Assembly (NCBI GenBank): GCA_029939815.1
Contig: JAOZSF010000055.1
Location: 1 to 9,173 of the forward strand
Reading direction: 5' to 3'
Source of the DNA: a bacterium
GTDB lineage: Bacteria > Auribacterota > UBA3054 > B51-G9
Length of the DNA stretch: 9,173 bases
Positions 1 through 6,730 of the stretch are shown here, piece after piece. The number at the start of each line of letters is the position of its first letter. Position 1 is the first letter of the stretch. Made by a program: the position numbers and the translations under genes. Below the pieces are notes generated by a model. It made no database searches. It was given only the letters and a program-made list of their open reading frames with translations, and was not told the origin of the DNA.

Positions 1-224
1 TAGAAAAAGTCCCATTATTACTACCAAAAATCGGTTTTTAAGGGACGACTAAATAAGGTCATCGAGGACGAAGACCCTCCATGGAGAAAGAAAATATCCA
101 TACATTATCCGCGACACAGCATAGGAATTTTTGTCTACACATACACGGGAAACGCACTCTGTGACTTAATATCCACCCGGAGGTTCCGCCCCTTTAAGGG
201 GCTGTTGCTCCTTCCGATCAGCAT
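1..224. other. Intergenic stretch downstream of the RND gene, no convincing gene
   Basis: I see no supported gene here. A plus-strand frame stays open from base 4 to 228, but it has no ATG, GTG or TTG near its beginning. A 29-codon minus frame begins directly after the RND stop, but it has no ribosome binding site and no recognisable content. Base 188-202 forms a compact palindrome (GCCCCT, three-base loop, AGGGGC) just past the RND stop, without a following T-run on either strand. A second GC/AT mixed hairpin near base 4-46 is listed separately as a possible terminator. Confidence 0.5.
4..46 (-). terminator. Possible intrinsic terminator of the efflux operon
   Basis: Read on the minus strand, GTCCC (46-42) can pair with GGGAC (13-9), and five T residues follow immediately (8-4). 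An A5/T5 inner stem with loop CCGA lies between them. The two stems are joined by an uneven internal loop of 2 nt on one side and 12 nt on the other, which weakens the hairpin. It sits about 180 nt past the RND stop in the right orientation to end the tetR-adaptor-RND transcript. This is a low-confidence call from base pairing alone. Confidence 0.3.
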
Positions 225-3200
225 CTAATCCGGCGGAAGTTCTCCTTTCCCGAAAAAGAAATGAATAATATCGTCCAATACAGCGTAAACACACGGTGTA
301 ACAAATAACGTTACTGTTGTTCCGAGAGATAATCCGCAAATTATTGCTAATGCCATCGGGGCGATAAATTGTTCCTGCCCGCTTCTTGTAAAGCCGATAG
401 TTGACATTCCCGCAACGGTAGTAACCGTTGTAAGCAAAATAGGCCGGAATCTGAGAACGCCGCTTTTCATTAGAGAAGCCCATCTCACCTGGCTTGTCAG
501 ATGTCTGTTCATGCTTGCCTGAACGTGTTTGCCGAGGCCGTGTTTTTTCTGCCATCTTCCTCTATAATCATTTATAAAGCTGACCATTACAATACTGTCA
601 TTAACGATAATTCCAACGAGACCTATAGTTCCCATAAGCGCCATAAAACCGATTGGAACCTGAAGCACCATAAATCCGTAAGCCACGCCCACAAAGCCGA
701 GAGGGATAATGCTTAAAACAAGAAATGGTTGAACAAATGAGTTCAAAACCCCGGCAAGGATAGCAAAAATGAGAATAAAAGCTATAATTCCCGCGATTCC
801 CATTGAACGAAGAGATTCATTTGTTTCCTCTTCTTCGCCGCCATAAGTTATTGAGCAGCCCGGGAACAATTTTTTAAATTTTTCTTCTGCAAAATGTTCT
901 TTTATTTTTGCGTTTGCTTCTTTTGATGTAATTCTTATCCCGTCAACATCAGCATAAACGGTTATAACTCTTTTTCTGTCTTTTCGTGCTATTTCACTTA
1001 AACCGGAAGCATAATCAACAGTAGCAAAATCGCTTAATGAAACAATTTTACCTTTTTTATTAACCGCGCGGAACCGTCTTACATCTTCAATATTATTAAT
1101 AAAATTTTCCGCGTATTTTACCCGAATGGTAACTTCATCATTTCCCCACCTGAAAACAGAAACTTCAGATCCTTTAAAAGCCGTCATTATCGCTTTGCCT
1201 GCTGAAGCGACATCGCTGCCTGCCATAGCGACTTTTCCCTCATCGATTTTGATATGTATTTCTCTTTTGCCGGATTCGAAGTCATCTGATATTTCTTCAA
1301 CGCCCGGTAAAGTGCTAATATATGACTTTATTGCATTGGCGGCTTGTTTAATTTCTTTAAAATCCGTTCCCATAACTTTAACTGTAATTGCTCTTCCAAT
1401 AGGCGGTCCGTTACCTTCTTTTTCAACTTTGGTTTTAACAAATGACGGATTGTTTCTCACAATTTTTCTTAGATCGGCAACAATGGGGGCCGGTTTTCTG
1501 CACTTCGGATTTAACTCATCAATGTCGTAAATTATCATCGCCTGATTATTGCCCCGCTTTGATATTCCTTTATCTCCGGAAGTAAAACCAATAGAAGAAA
1601 TAACAACATCTGTTTCGTAAGAAGGCATATTGGAAATAATATCTTTTTCAAGAGCTAAAACAACTTTGCTCGTTTCATCAAGCGTGTATGACGCCGGAGT
1701 TTCGAGATTTATCATAATTCTATCAGCATAATCGGCATAAAAAAGTTTGAATTTCAAAACACCGGTTTTTATAAGCATAAGAGCTGAAATAAATGCCAAT
1801 AGCGCGCAAAGCAAAACCAGCCATCTGCGGCGAAGGGCTATTTTAAGCGCGTAACGATAATATTCAAAAACCCGTTTTAACATTCTGTCAACGCCGATGC
1901 GTATCTTTTTCAAAAAATTGTCTATCGAGAAGAAAATATTTTTGAATATAGACTTGTGTCTGCCCGTTTCAATTAAATGTAATGACATATCTTCCGGCTT
2001 TACAAAATCAACAAGATGTGACGGTAAAATAAATATTACTTCTATTAGTGAAAGCAAAAGCGCGACTGTTACAACCTGGGGAATTATCGCGACAAATTTC
2101 CCCATCATCCCTGTAGTGAGCAGCAGCGGAAGAAAAGCAACAATTGTTGTACTCACAGTCCCGATAACCGGCAGTAACACTTCTTTTGTTCCGATCAGCG
2201 CTGCATCATAAGGACTTTTTCCTTCTTCCATGTGACGATAAACATTTTCACAAACCACTATTGCGTCATCAACAAGCATACCAAGAACAAGAATCAGCGA
2301 GAACAGCGAAATCATATTAAAACTGCTGTTAACAAGTTTGAGGTAAATAAATGTGCCGAAAAATGAGACAAGAAGTCCGGCGACTACAAGCAAAGCAATT
2401 CGCCAATTCATAAAAAGCAACAGCATAACAGCAACAAGAATCATACTCAATATACCGTTACGAACCATTGTGCTCATTCGTTTGCGAACAAATTTGGAAG
2501 TATCATAATAGAAGGAAAGTTTAACATCCGCGGGAACTTGCTTCTCGTATTTTTTCATCAACTTTTTCACCGCATTTGCTATGGCAATTGTATCTCCGGT
2601 TTTTTGTTTGTTGATCGTAAAAGTAATTGCCGGCCTGCCGTTAACTCTGCCGAGAGATGTTGTTTTTTCAAATGTATTATGAATTTCCGCGACATCGCTT
2701 AAAAGAAGCAGCTGCCCTTGTGAGCTTTTCATGATTACGTTTCCTAAATCGCGCCATGTTTCTTCATCGATCTGATTTAAAACACGAATTGTCATTTCAC
2801 CTTCTCTGCCTTCAATTTTTCCACCCGGCACATTTACGTTTTTTGCCCTTATCGCGTTGTTTATCTGCTGTAAAGATAAACCATAAGCGCGAGCTCGATA
2901 AGGGTCAACTTCAACCCAAATCTCTCTGTCACTTAATCCTGCTATATTAACGCTTGACACACCCGGAATTGTTTTCAAATCATCTTCAAATTTGTCTGAC
3001 AGTTTTTTTATTTTGAGTTTGTCTGTTCCTTTTTCATAACTCATTCCGACAATAATTACAGGAAAAGGATATTTTTGCTCAATAGTAATTGGGGATTCAC
3101 TCGTTTTCGGTAAATCAGACTTCGCCTGCTCAACTTTTTGACGGACATCGTTTAGTACTTCCTGAACATTTTTTACATTATCATAAAGAATAAGAAAAAT

Positions 3201-3473
3201 CTGCGATACGTTTGGTGACGAAACCGACCGGATTTCTTTTACTTCTTCCACATCTCTAAGTTCATCTTCAATCGGAATTGTTATAAGCTGCTCAACATCT
3301 TCAGGCGCGTCAAGAGTCACATCAACCGTGCTGACAACGATTATATCGGTGCTTATTGAAGGGAAAATCTCCCGCCGTAAATTTAATACGCAAATTACTC
3401 CGGCTACAAATAAGCCGATCATCAGCATATTAACAAGTACTCTCTGCTTTATGGAAAATTCAACTATTCGCAT
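225..3473 (-). CDS. RND-family efflux transporter permease (AcrB-like inner-membrane pump)
   Basis: This is a proton-driven inner-membrane pump subunit of 1082 residues, slightly longer than the roughly 1030-1050 usual for AcrB-type proteins. TM1 lies near residues 11-31. The first large periplasmic loop spans about 35-335. TM2-TM6 lie near 338-485 and carry the paired aspartates D402-D403 in the TM4 motif GMLVDDAIVV. TM7 is near 550-570, then comes a second periplasmic loop, and TM8-TM12 reach the C-terminus. In TM10 the AcrB-type lysine is absent; the local sequence is GLVGIIVNDSIV, a variant common in AcrB relatives outside the classical HAE1 pumps. The TM10-TM11 cytoplasmic loop (about 970-1005) looks roughly 20 residues longer than usual. 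The start codon overlaps the adaptor stop as TAATG, so translational coupling is likely. The substrate (drug, bile salt, lipid or metal) cannot be told. The family call is near certain and the subfamily is open. Confidence 0.95.
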   Translation of the reverse strand: MRIVEFSIKQRVLVNMLMIGLFVAGVICVLNLRREIFPSISTDIIVVSTVDVTLDAPEDVEQLITIPIEDELRDVEEVKEIRSVSSPNVSQIFLILYDNVKNVQEVLNDVRQKVEQAKSDLPKTSESPITIEQKYPFPVIIVGMSYEKGTDKLKIKKLSDKFEDDLKTIPGVSSVNIAGLSDREIWVEVDPYRARAYGLSLQQINNAIRAKNVNVPGGKIEGREGEMTIRVLNQIDEETWRDLGNVIMKSSQGQLLLLSDVAEIHNTFEKTTSLGRVNGRPAITFTINKQKTGDTIAIANAVKKLMKKYEKQVPADVKLSFYYDTSKFVRKRMSTMVRNGILSMILVAVMLLLFMNWRIALLVVAGLLVSFFGTFIYLKLVNSSFNMISLFSLILVLGMLVDDAIVVCENVYRHMEEGKSPYDAALIGTKEVLLPVIGTVSTTIVAFLPLLLTTGMMGKFVAIIPQVVTVALLLSLIEVIFILPSHLVDFVKPEDMSLHLIETGRHKSIFKNIFFSIDNFLKKIRIGVDRMLKRVFEYYRYALKIALRRRWLVLLCALLAFISALMLIKTGVLKFKLFYADYADRIMINLETPASYTLDETSKVVLALEKDIISNMPSYETDVVISSIGFTSGDKGISKRGNNQAMIIYDIDELNPKCRKPAPIVADLRKIVRNNPSFVKTKVEKEGNGPPIGRAITVKVMGTDFKEIKQAANAIKSYISTLPGVEEISDDFESGKREIHIKIDEGKVAMAGSDVASAGKAIMTAFKGSEVSVFRWGNDEVTIRVKYAENFINNIEDVRRFRAVNKKGKIVSLSDFATVDYASGLSEIARKDRKRVITVYADVDGIRITSKEANAKIKEHFAEEKFKKLFPGCSITYGGEEEETNESLRSMGIAGIIAFILIFAILAGVLNSFVQPFLVLSIIPLGFVGVAYGFMVLQVPIGFMALMGTIGLVGIIVNDSIVMVSFINDYRGRWQKKHGLGKHVQASMNRHLTSQVRWASLMKSGVLRFRPILLTTVTTVAGMSTIGFTRSGQEQFIAPMALAIICGLSLGTTVTLFVTPCVYAVLDDIIHFFFGKGELPPD

Positions 3474-4543
3474 TACTTTATAATCACTTTATCGCCGGAC
3501 TTAAGACCGGTAAGTATTTGTGCCCATCCTTTATATTCAAGTCCGATTTTTACTTCAACTCTTTTGCTATTTTTTCTATCATACAAAGTCACAAAATCAC
3601 CTTTGTCATAACGGTCAATACAGCTTGACGGAATTACAATTATGTTTTTAAATTTTCTGATAGGAACTTTCGCTTTTACAATCATCCCCGGTTTTAATAA
3701 GTAAGAACTATTATCATACTCAGCTTCCATTCTATATAATCTCATTCCTTTTTCAACATTTGCTGCCACATTCTTGACCGCAGCTGTAAAAACTGTGTCA
3801 GGAAATATGCTTGCATTAAATGTAATTTTTTTCCCCGGGAACATTTGAGTAATATCCCTGCCTTCCACAAAAAGAAGAATTTTAAGTTTGCCGTCATTAA
3901 CCATATCAAGTAATGGTTGATTTAGATTTACTCTTTCCCCTATTTCAACATATCTTTCGCTTATTTTTCCTTCACAGGGAGCCGTGACAATACAATCCTT
4001 CAGCTGCTCTTTTGAATAATCAAGAAAAGCTTTATCCCGCTCACATTCTGCTAAAGCATTCCGGTGAGCAACGATATATTTTCTTAAAATGTCCTCTCCT
4101 ATTATTTTTTCACAACATAATTTTTGATTGTTTGCAAGGTCAATCGCGGCATTTGAAAGAGCGACGGTTGATTCTAAAACTTCTGCCATTGCTTTTCTTA
4201 CATCTATTTTTTTATATCGTTCATCAAATTCAATTAATTTTTGATCTTGAGTTACAACTGAACCAATATCAACATATATTTTTTTTATCTCTCCGTTTAT
4301 TGCCGCGCCAAGAGTAATGTCTTTATCCGCTTTAATCAATGCCGTATAATCTCTGACAAACGTTAAATTTGTTACAGCTACAACATAAACAGGCGGTGGC
4401 AGTTCTTTTTCTTTCTCAACAATTTCCTTTTTGGCTTTTATCGATTTTAAAACCGCAAAACCGAATGCCGCGCCGAAAATTATTAATATCAGCACAAGAA
4501 AACAGCCGATTACTCTTTTTTTATGATTTATTGTGTGTACCAT
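3473..4543 (-). CDS. RND efflux membrane-fusion protein (HlyD/AcrA-type periplasmic adaptor)
   Basis: This 356-residue protein would bridge the RND permease to an outer-membrane channel. A single membrane anchor lies at about residues 11-33, after a short basic N-terminus. No lipobox is seen, so it is held by the helix and not by lipid. The two halves of the lipoyl-like domain are at about 80-107 (GEIKKIYVDIGSVV) and 184-217 (VTAPCEGKISERYVEIGE). A short helical hairpin lies between them (about 110-182), then a beta-barrel (about 218-300) and a membrane-proximal domain ending in GLKSGDKVIIK. The short hairpin is typical of compact adaptors. The stop codon shares one base with the RND start. 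Upstream there is no Shine-Dalgarno sequence; the leader is made of an 8-nt-period repeat array (4549-4619). No TolC-like gene is present in the window, so the channel must be encoded elsewhere. Confidence 0.93.
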   Translation of the reverse strand: MVHTINHKKRVIGCFLVLILIIFGAAFGFAVLKSIKAKKEIVEKEKELPPPVYVVAVTNLTFVRDYTALIKADKDITLGAAINGEIKKIYVDIGSVVTQDQKLIEFDERYKKIDVRKAMAEVLESTVALSNAAIDLANNQKLCCEKIIGEDILRKYIVAHRNALAECERDKAFLDYSKEQLKDCIVTAPCEGKISERYVEIGERVNLNQPLLDMVNDGKLKILLFVEGRDITQMFPGKKITFNASIFPDTVFTAAVKNVAANVEKGMRLYRMEAEYDNSSYLLKPGMIVKAKVPIRKFKNIIVIPSSCIDRYDKGDFVTLYDRKNSKRVEVKIGLEYKGWAQILTGLKSGDKVIIK

Positions 4544-4548
4544 TTATT

Positions 4549-4619
4549 ATTTAATGATTTAACGATTTAATGATTTTATGTTTTTTCTTTCTTACTTTCC
4601 CACTTTCTCACTTCCAATT
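4549..4619. repeat. 8-nt-period tandem array between tetR and the adaptor gene
   Basis: On the plus strand the octamers ATTTAATG, ATTTAACG, ATTTAATG and ATTTTATG run without a break from 4549 to 4580. After a 7-nt spacer of T6C, a second series in the same 8-nt step follows: TTTCTTAC, TTTCCCAC, TTTCTCAC, TTCCAATT (4588-4619). The array fills nearly the whole gap between the TetR stop and the adaptor start. On the coding strand it gives a purine-rich tract followed by an AT-rich leader that ends 5 nt before the adaptor ATG, leaving no room for a normal ribosome binding site. Confidence 0.75.
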
Positions 4620-4625
4620 AAGACC

Positions 4626-5237
4626 TTAAGACTTAAAATACGCCCCTATCATATCAACACCAACACGACATGCCTCTTCTATTGTCACATTGGAAGGGAA
4701 AACGGTTCCGATATGAGTACAAAAGTCTAACAATCCAACTATAACCTGTGCTTCCGCCTCATTGTTTTTTTTCTTTTTCCCGAATCTTTTAACCAGCTGT
4801 CTGCCGATTTCCCGGCCACGATTTCGATATTGCATGACTAAAGTTCTAAACTTCTCATCATTCATTATCCTTTCGTGAAAAATAATTTGCAGCCCCGCGT
4901 TTTTTTTATGAATTTCAGTAAAACAATTTATGAGTTTACAAAGCACAGTTTTTACTTCCGCATTGTCAGGAATCTCCTGCATCACCTTTTCTGCCGGTTG
5001 TAATATTTCTTCAACATGATTCTGGAGAATTCTTCGTAAAAGCTCGCTCTTATCAGGAAAATAGGCGTAAGCTGTCCCGGTTGACACACCGGCTTTCCCG
5101 GCAATCTGGCTCATTGTTGTTTTTGTGTAACCTTTTTTTGAGAAAAGGTCTCGTGCAGCAGAAGTAATCCGGTTAACTTTTTCTTTTGACCTCGCCTGCT
5201 GCGGCACGCGTGTTTTTTTTGCTGCCTTTACTGTCAT
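4626..5237 (-). CDS. TetR/AcrR-family transcriptional regulator
   Basis: This 203-residue protein has a typical TetR N-terminal DNA-binding domain at about residues 15-65. The helix-turn-helix is TMSQIAGKAGVSTGTAYAYF (41-60), and the YFPDKSELL signature (59-67) directly follows. The remainder is a divergent all-helical ligand and dimerisation domain, as in the family. It is transcribed in the same direction as the adaptor and RND genes, 82 nt upstream of the adaptor, so it most likely represses its own operon in response to a pump substrate; this is inferred from context. The ATG at 5237 is preceded only by a weak GGA. A TATAAT hexamer lies on the coding strand at 5276-5271, but no good -35 box stands 17 nt before it. 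No clear TetR operator palindrome was found in the leader. Confidence 0.93.
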   Translation of the reverse strand: MTVKAAKKTRVPQQARSKEKVNRITSAARDLFSKKGYTKTTMSQIAGKAGVSTGTAYAYFPDKSELLRRILQNHVEEILQPAEKVMQEIPDNAEVKTVLCKLINCFTEIHKKNAGLQIIFHERIMNDEKFRTLVMQYRNRGREIGRQLVKRFGKKKKNNEAEAQVIVGLLDFCTHIGTVFPSNVTIEEACRVGVDMIGAYFKS

Positions 5238-5318
5238 TCCGTAAGTTTAAAGTTAATGATTAAATTATTTATTATAAATATTTCCTGTTTCTATCTTTGC
5301 CGCCGATCGCAGATTATT

Positions 5319-5337
5319 CCGACCACAGCGAGGTCGG
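5319..5337. repeat. REP-like hairpin 1 (CCGACC / GGTCGG)
   Basis: This is a perfect 6-bp GC-rich inverted repeat, CCGACC and GGTCGG, around a 7-nt loop. It lies in the gap between the TetR gene and the phosphoesterase gene. No T-run follows on either strand, so it does not look like an intrinsic terminator. Its size and GC-rich stem in an AT-rich gap resemble REP elements. It stands six bases from a second, longer hairpin. Confidence 0.6.
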
Positions 5338-5343
5338 CTACAG

Positions 5344-5401
5344 GAAAGTAGTGAAAGCTCTTGACCCGCGTATGCCGGGTTCCGGCTTTCGTTACTCTTT
5401 C
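5344..5401. repeat. Long imperfect hairpin 2 of about 19 bp
   Basis: The arms pair in four blocks: GAAAG with CTTTC (5344-5348/5397-5401), AGT with ACT (5350-5352/5394-5396), GAAAGC with GCTTTC (5353-5358/5385-5390) and ACCCG with CGGGT (5364-5368/5376-5380). The loop is 7 nt, with small internal loops between blocks. That is about 19 pairs over 58 bases. It lies 66-123 nt past the phosphoesterase stop. There is no T-run on the minus strand after it, so it would act as a 3' stem, a REP-type element or part of a small mobile repeat, not as a classical terminator. Confidence 0.65.
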
Positions 5402-5446
5402 AAGTTTCAAGTTTCGACTTTCCAATTTCAAGCCCCCACTTTCAAA
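5398..5446. repeat. 7-nt-period tandem array, seven units
   Basis: Exactly seven heptamers fill 49 bases. Units 1, 2 and 5 are TTTCAAG. Unit 3 is TTTCGAC, unit 4 TTTCCAA, unit 7 TTTCAAA, and unit 6 (CCCCCAC) is the only strongly divergent one. The array begins inside the right arm of the neighbouring long hairpin and ends 20 bases before the phosphoesterase stop. It resembles in scale the heptanucleotide STRR repeats described in cyanobacteria. No coding role is apparent. Confidence 0.7.
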
Positions 5447-5466
5447 ACATGAACATTATATCATAT

Positions 5467-6648
5467 TCACTTTATACTGTCAATGTCAATGCACGCTAAC
5501 TCTAACGGACACATTATTCTTAACGGATGGTGAAGTGCAACTCCTCTGCTGATATATAAAAGAGAATTTTTTACTTTTACATATCCTGACGCGTGAGCGC
5601 TGCCGTATTTTGAAGGAATAATCAGCGGACCGAGTCCCGGTAAAGCATTTTGTCCTCCGTGAGTATGTCCGCTTAAAATTAATTTTATATTCCTTAACGG
5701 GATTCTATGGATGTTATCCGGCGTGTGTGAAAGCAAAATTACGAAGGAATCATCAGGAATTGCGGCAAGGTTTCCCGCAATATTATCTTTAATCCATGGT
5801 TGTTCAGTTCCTGCAACATAAATCTTATCGCCGTTGATTTGAACTTTTTCAATTATTCCGTTAAGGTGAACAAAGCCGATTTTTTCCAGCATTTCCACAG
5901 TTGTTTTTTCGTGTATTTTTTTATGCCAGATATCATGATTTCCGCAAACGAAATAGATTCCCGATTTCGCTTTAAGTTTGGAAAAGATTGGTTTTAATTT
6001 TGAAACAGCATCAGAATTTTGAAGGAAATCACCTGTAAATAAAATCATATCCGCATTACATTCATTTACGGTAGCTACCATTTTTTCATAATATTCACCG
6101 GATATTCTTTCGACAAAATGAACATCTGTGATATGAACAATACGGATTTGGCAATTAACTTTTCCCTGAAGATGGATTTTATGATTATGCAGAAAAAGTT
6201 TACGGATTTTGTTTCCCGGTATAAGGAGGGCGATTTTATAAATGTATTTCCACGGTGCTTTTTTGGGGAAAAAATTGCTGCAATCGACATTTTTTGTTGA
6301 CTGCAACCGACAAATTTTGCCGATTGATTTTTTTTTCAGCTTTTCGATTATTTTTCGCCTGATAAGTTCGCCCGCAAAAGCAAAAAAACCAATTAAAATA
6401 AAAACCGAAGAAAGAGGACTCTGGTTTAATATTTCACCGGAATTTAAAAAATAAAAACCCGAAGTAAATACTTTTAATTTTAAAAACCAAAAATAAAAAA
6501 GAAAAGGAGTGAATAAAAGAAAGATTCCGCCAAATAAGGTTAAACTTATAAGCTTGTCGGACATTGCCGCAACTCTGTTTAACAGCCTGCATAAAATGTA
6601 CAGCCACCCGATTGAACTGATGATAAGAATAATTATTAGAATAATCAT
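5467..6648 (-). CDS. Membrane-anchored calcineurin-like metallophosphoesterase (YaeI-like)
   Basis: This is a 393-residue two-metal phosphoesterase with a hydrophobic N-terminus. Membrane segments lie near 1-20, 34-57 and 80-95. A basic linker follows, and then the catalytic domain from about residue 168. All five metal-site blocks are present: D175-V-H177 (HITDVHF), G206-D207 (FTGDF), GNHD at 236-239, H308 (LSHTPD) and GHTH at 327-330. The catalytic domain should therefore be active and membrane-associated. YaeI-type phosphodiesterases and the LpxG UDP-diacylglucosamine pyrophosphatase of Chlamydiae share this plan, so a role in lipid A synthesis is possible but unproven. Residues 108-123, in the linker, are encoded by two tandem copies of a palindromic repeat also found upstream of the gene. 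The ATG at 6648 has no Shine-Dalgarno sequence and lies 15 nt past a terminator hairpin. A repeat-filled gap follows the gene. Confidence 0.92.
   Translation of the reverse strand: MIILIIILIISSIGWLYILCRLLNRVAAMSDKLISLTLFGGIFLLFTPFLFYFWFLKLKVFTSGFYFLNSGEILNQSPLSSVFILIGFFAFAGELIRRKIIEKLKKKSIGKICRLQSTKNVDCSNFFPKKAPWKYIYKIALLIPGNKIRKLFLHNHKIHLQGKVNCQIRIVHITDVHFVERISGEYYEKMVATVNECNADMILFTGDFLQNSDAVSKLKPIFSKLKAKSGIYFVCGNHDIWHKKIHEKTTVEMLEKIGFVHLNGIIEKVQINGDKIYVAGTEQPWIKDNIAGNLAAIPDDSFVILLSHTPDNIHRIPLRNIKLILSGHTHGGQNALPGLGPLIIPSKYGSAHASGYVKVKNSLLYISRGVALHHPLRIMCPLELACIDIDSIK
6280..6325. repeat. Two tandem 23-bp palindromic repeats inside the phosphoesterase gene
   Basis: Copy A (6280-6302) has arms AATCGAC and GTTGACT around ATTTTTT. 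Copy B (6303-6325) has arms AACCGAC and GCCGATT around AAATTTT. Both begin with GC and use the same plan of 7-nt arms around a 7-nt centre. The two copies match at 17 of 23 positions and lie head to tail. A third copy at 6682-6704 matches A at 18 and B at 20 of 23 positions. The repeats are translated in the linker of the phosphoesterase (about residues 108-123), without breaking the frame. Confidence 0.65.
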
Positions 6649-6654
6649 TTTTAA

Positions 6655-6683
6655 TGAAAAATGCCCCGATGATTCACCGGGGC
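6655..6683 (-). terminator. Intrinsic terminator after the LysM lipoprotein gene
   Basis: On the minus strand GCCCCG (6683-6678) pairs with CGGGGC (6668-6663) around a 9-nt loop whose ends can extend the stem (G-U, then TGA/TCA). ATTTTT follows at once. It lies 48 nt past the LysM gene stop and ends the pal operon in the right orientation. It also lies just 15 nt before the phosphoesterase ATG, so it would sit in that gene's 5' leader if transcription starts upstream of it. Confidence 0.8.
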
Positions 6684-6704
6684 AATCGACAAATTATGTC
6701 GATT
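6682..6704. repeat. Third copy of the 23-bp palindrome, over the predicted -10 box
   Basis: The arms AATCGAC (6684-6690) and GTCGATT (6698-6704) are perfect inverted repeats around AAATTAT. The first two bases, GC, are shared with the terminator stem. The palindrome covers the predicted -10 box of the phosphoesterase promoter, the position of a typical repressor operator. It could equally be a copy of a small dispersed repeat, given its two relatives inside the gene. Confidence 0.65.
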
Positions 6705-6722
6705 AATATATTAGATTGTCAA
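6693..6722 (-). promoter_or_regulatory. Predicted sigma-70-type promoter for the phosphoesterase gene
   Basis: A perfect TTGACA -35 box (6722-6717) is followed after 18 nt by CATAAT (6698-6693), one mismatch from TATAAT. The -35 box starts only 9 nt past the LysM gene stop. Transcription would begin near 6686, at the edge of the palindrome and directly in front of the terminator hairpin. Whether it reads through that hairpin into the gene is uncertain. Confidence 0.5.
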
Positions 6723-6730
6723 AACCAATA

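Noticed and set aside
188..202. Palindrome GCCCCT-TTA-AGGGGC as the RND terminator
   Set aside because: No T-run follows on the minus strand, and the loop is only three bases. It may be a REP-like fragment, but one copy in the window is not enough to say so.
4..228. Plus-strand frame open for about 75 codons in the left gap
   Set aside because: It has no usable start codon and no ribosome binding site, shows no known motif and runs into the end of the RND gene. An open frame of this length can arise by chance. A degraded gene fragment cannot be excluded.
166..555. 129-codon minus-strand frame overlapping the end of the RND gene
   Set aside because: It is a shadow in another frame of the RND gene, whose TM10-TM12 segments clearly use the main frame. 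Its own translation shows no domain.
5271..5276. TATAAT as the -10 box of the TetR gene promoter
   Set aside because: The hexamer is perfect, but the position 17 nt upstream reads CAAAGA, not a -35 box, and such hexamers are frequent in AT-rich gaps.
5398..5446. Heptamer array as a CRISPR array
   Set aside because: The units are 7 nt long, directly adjacent and without spacers, and no cas gene is nearby.
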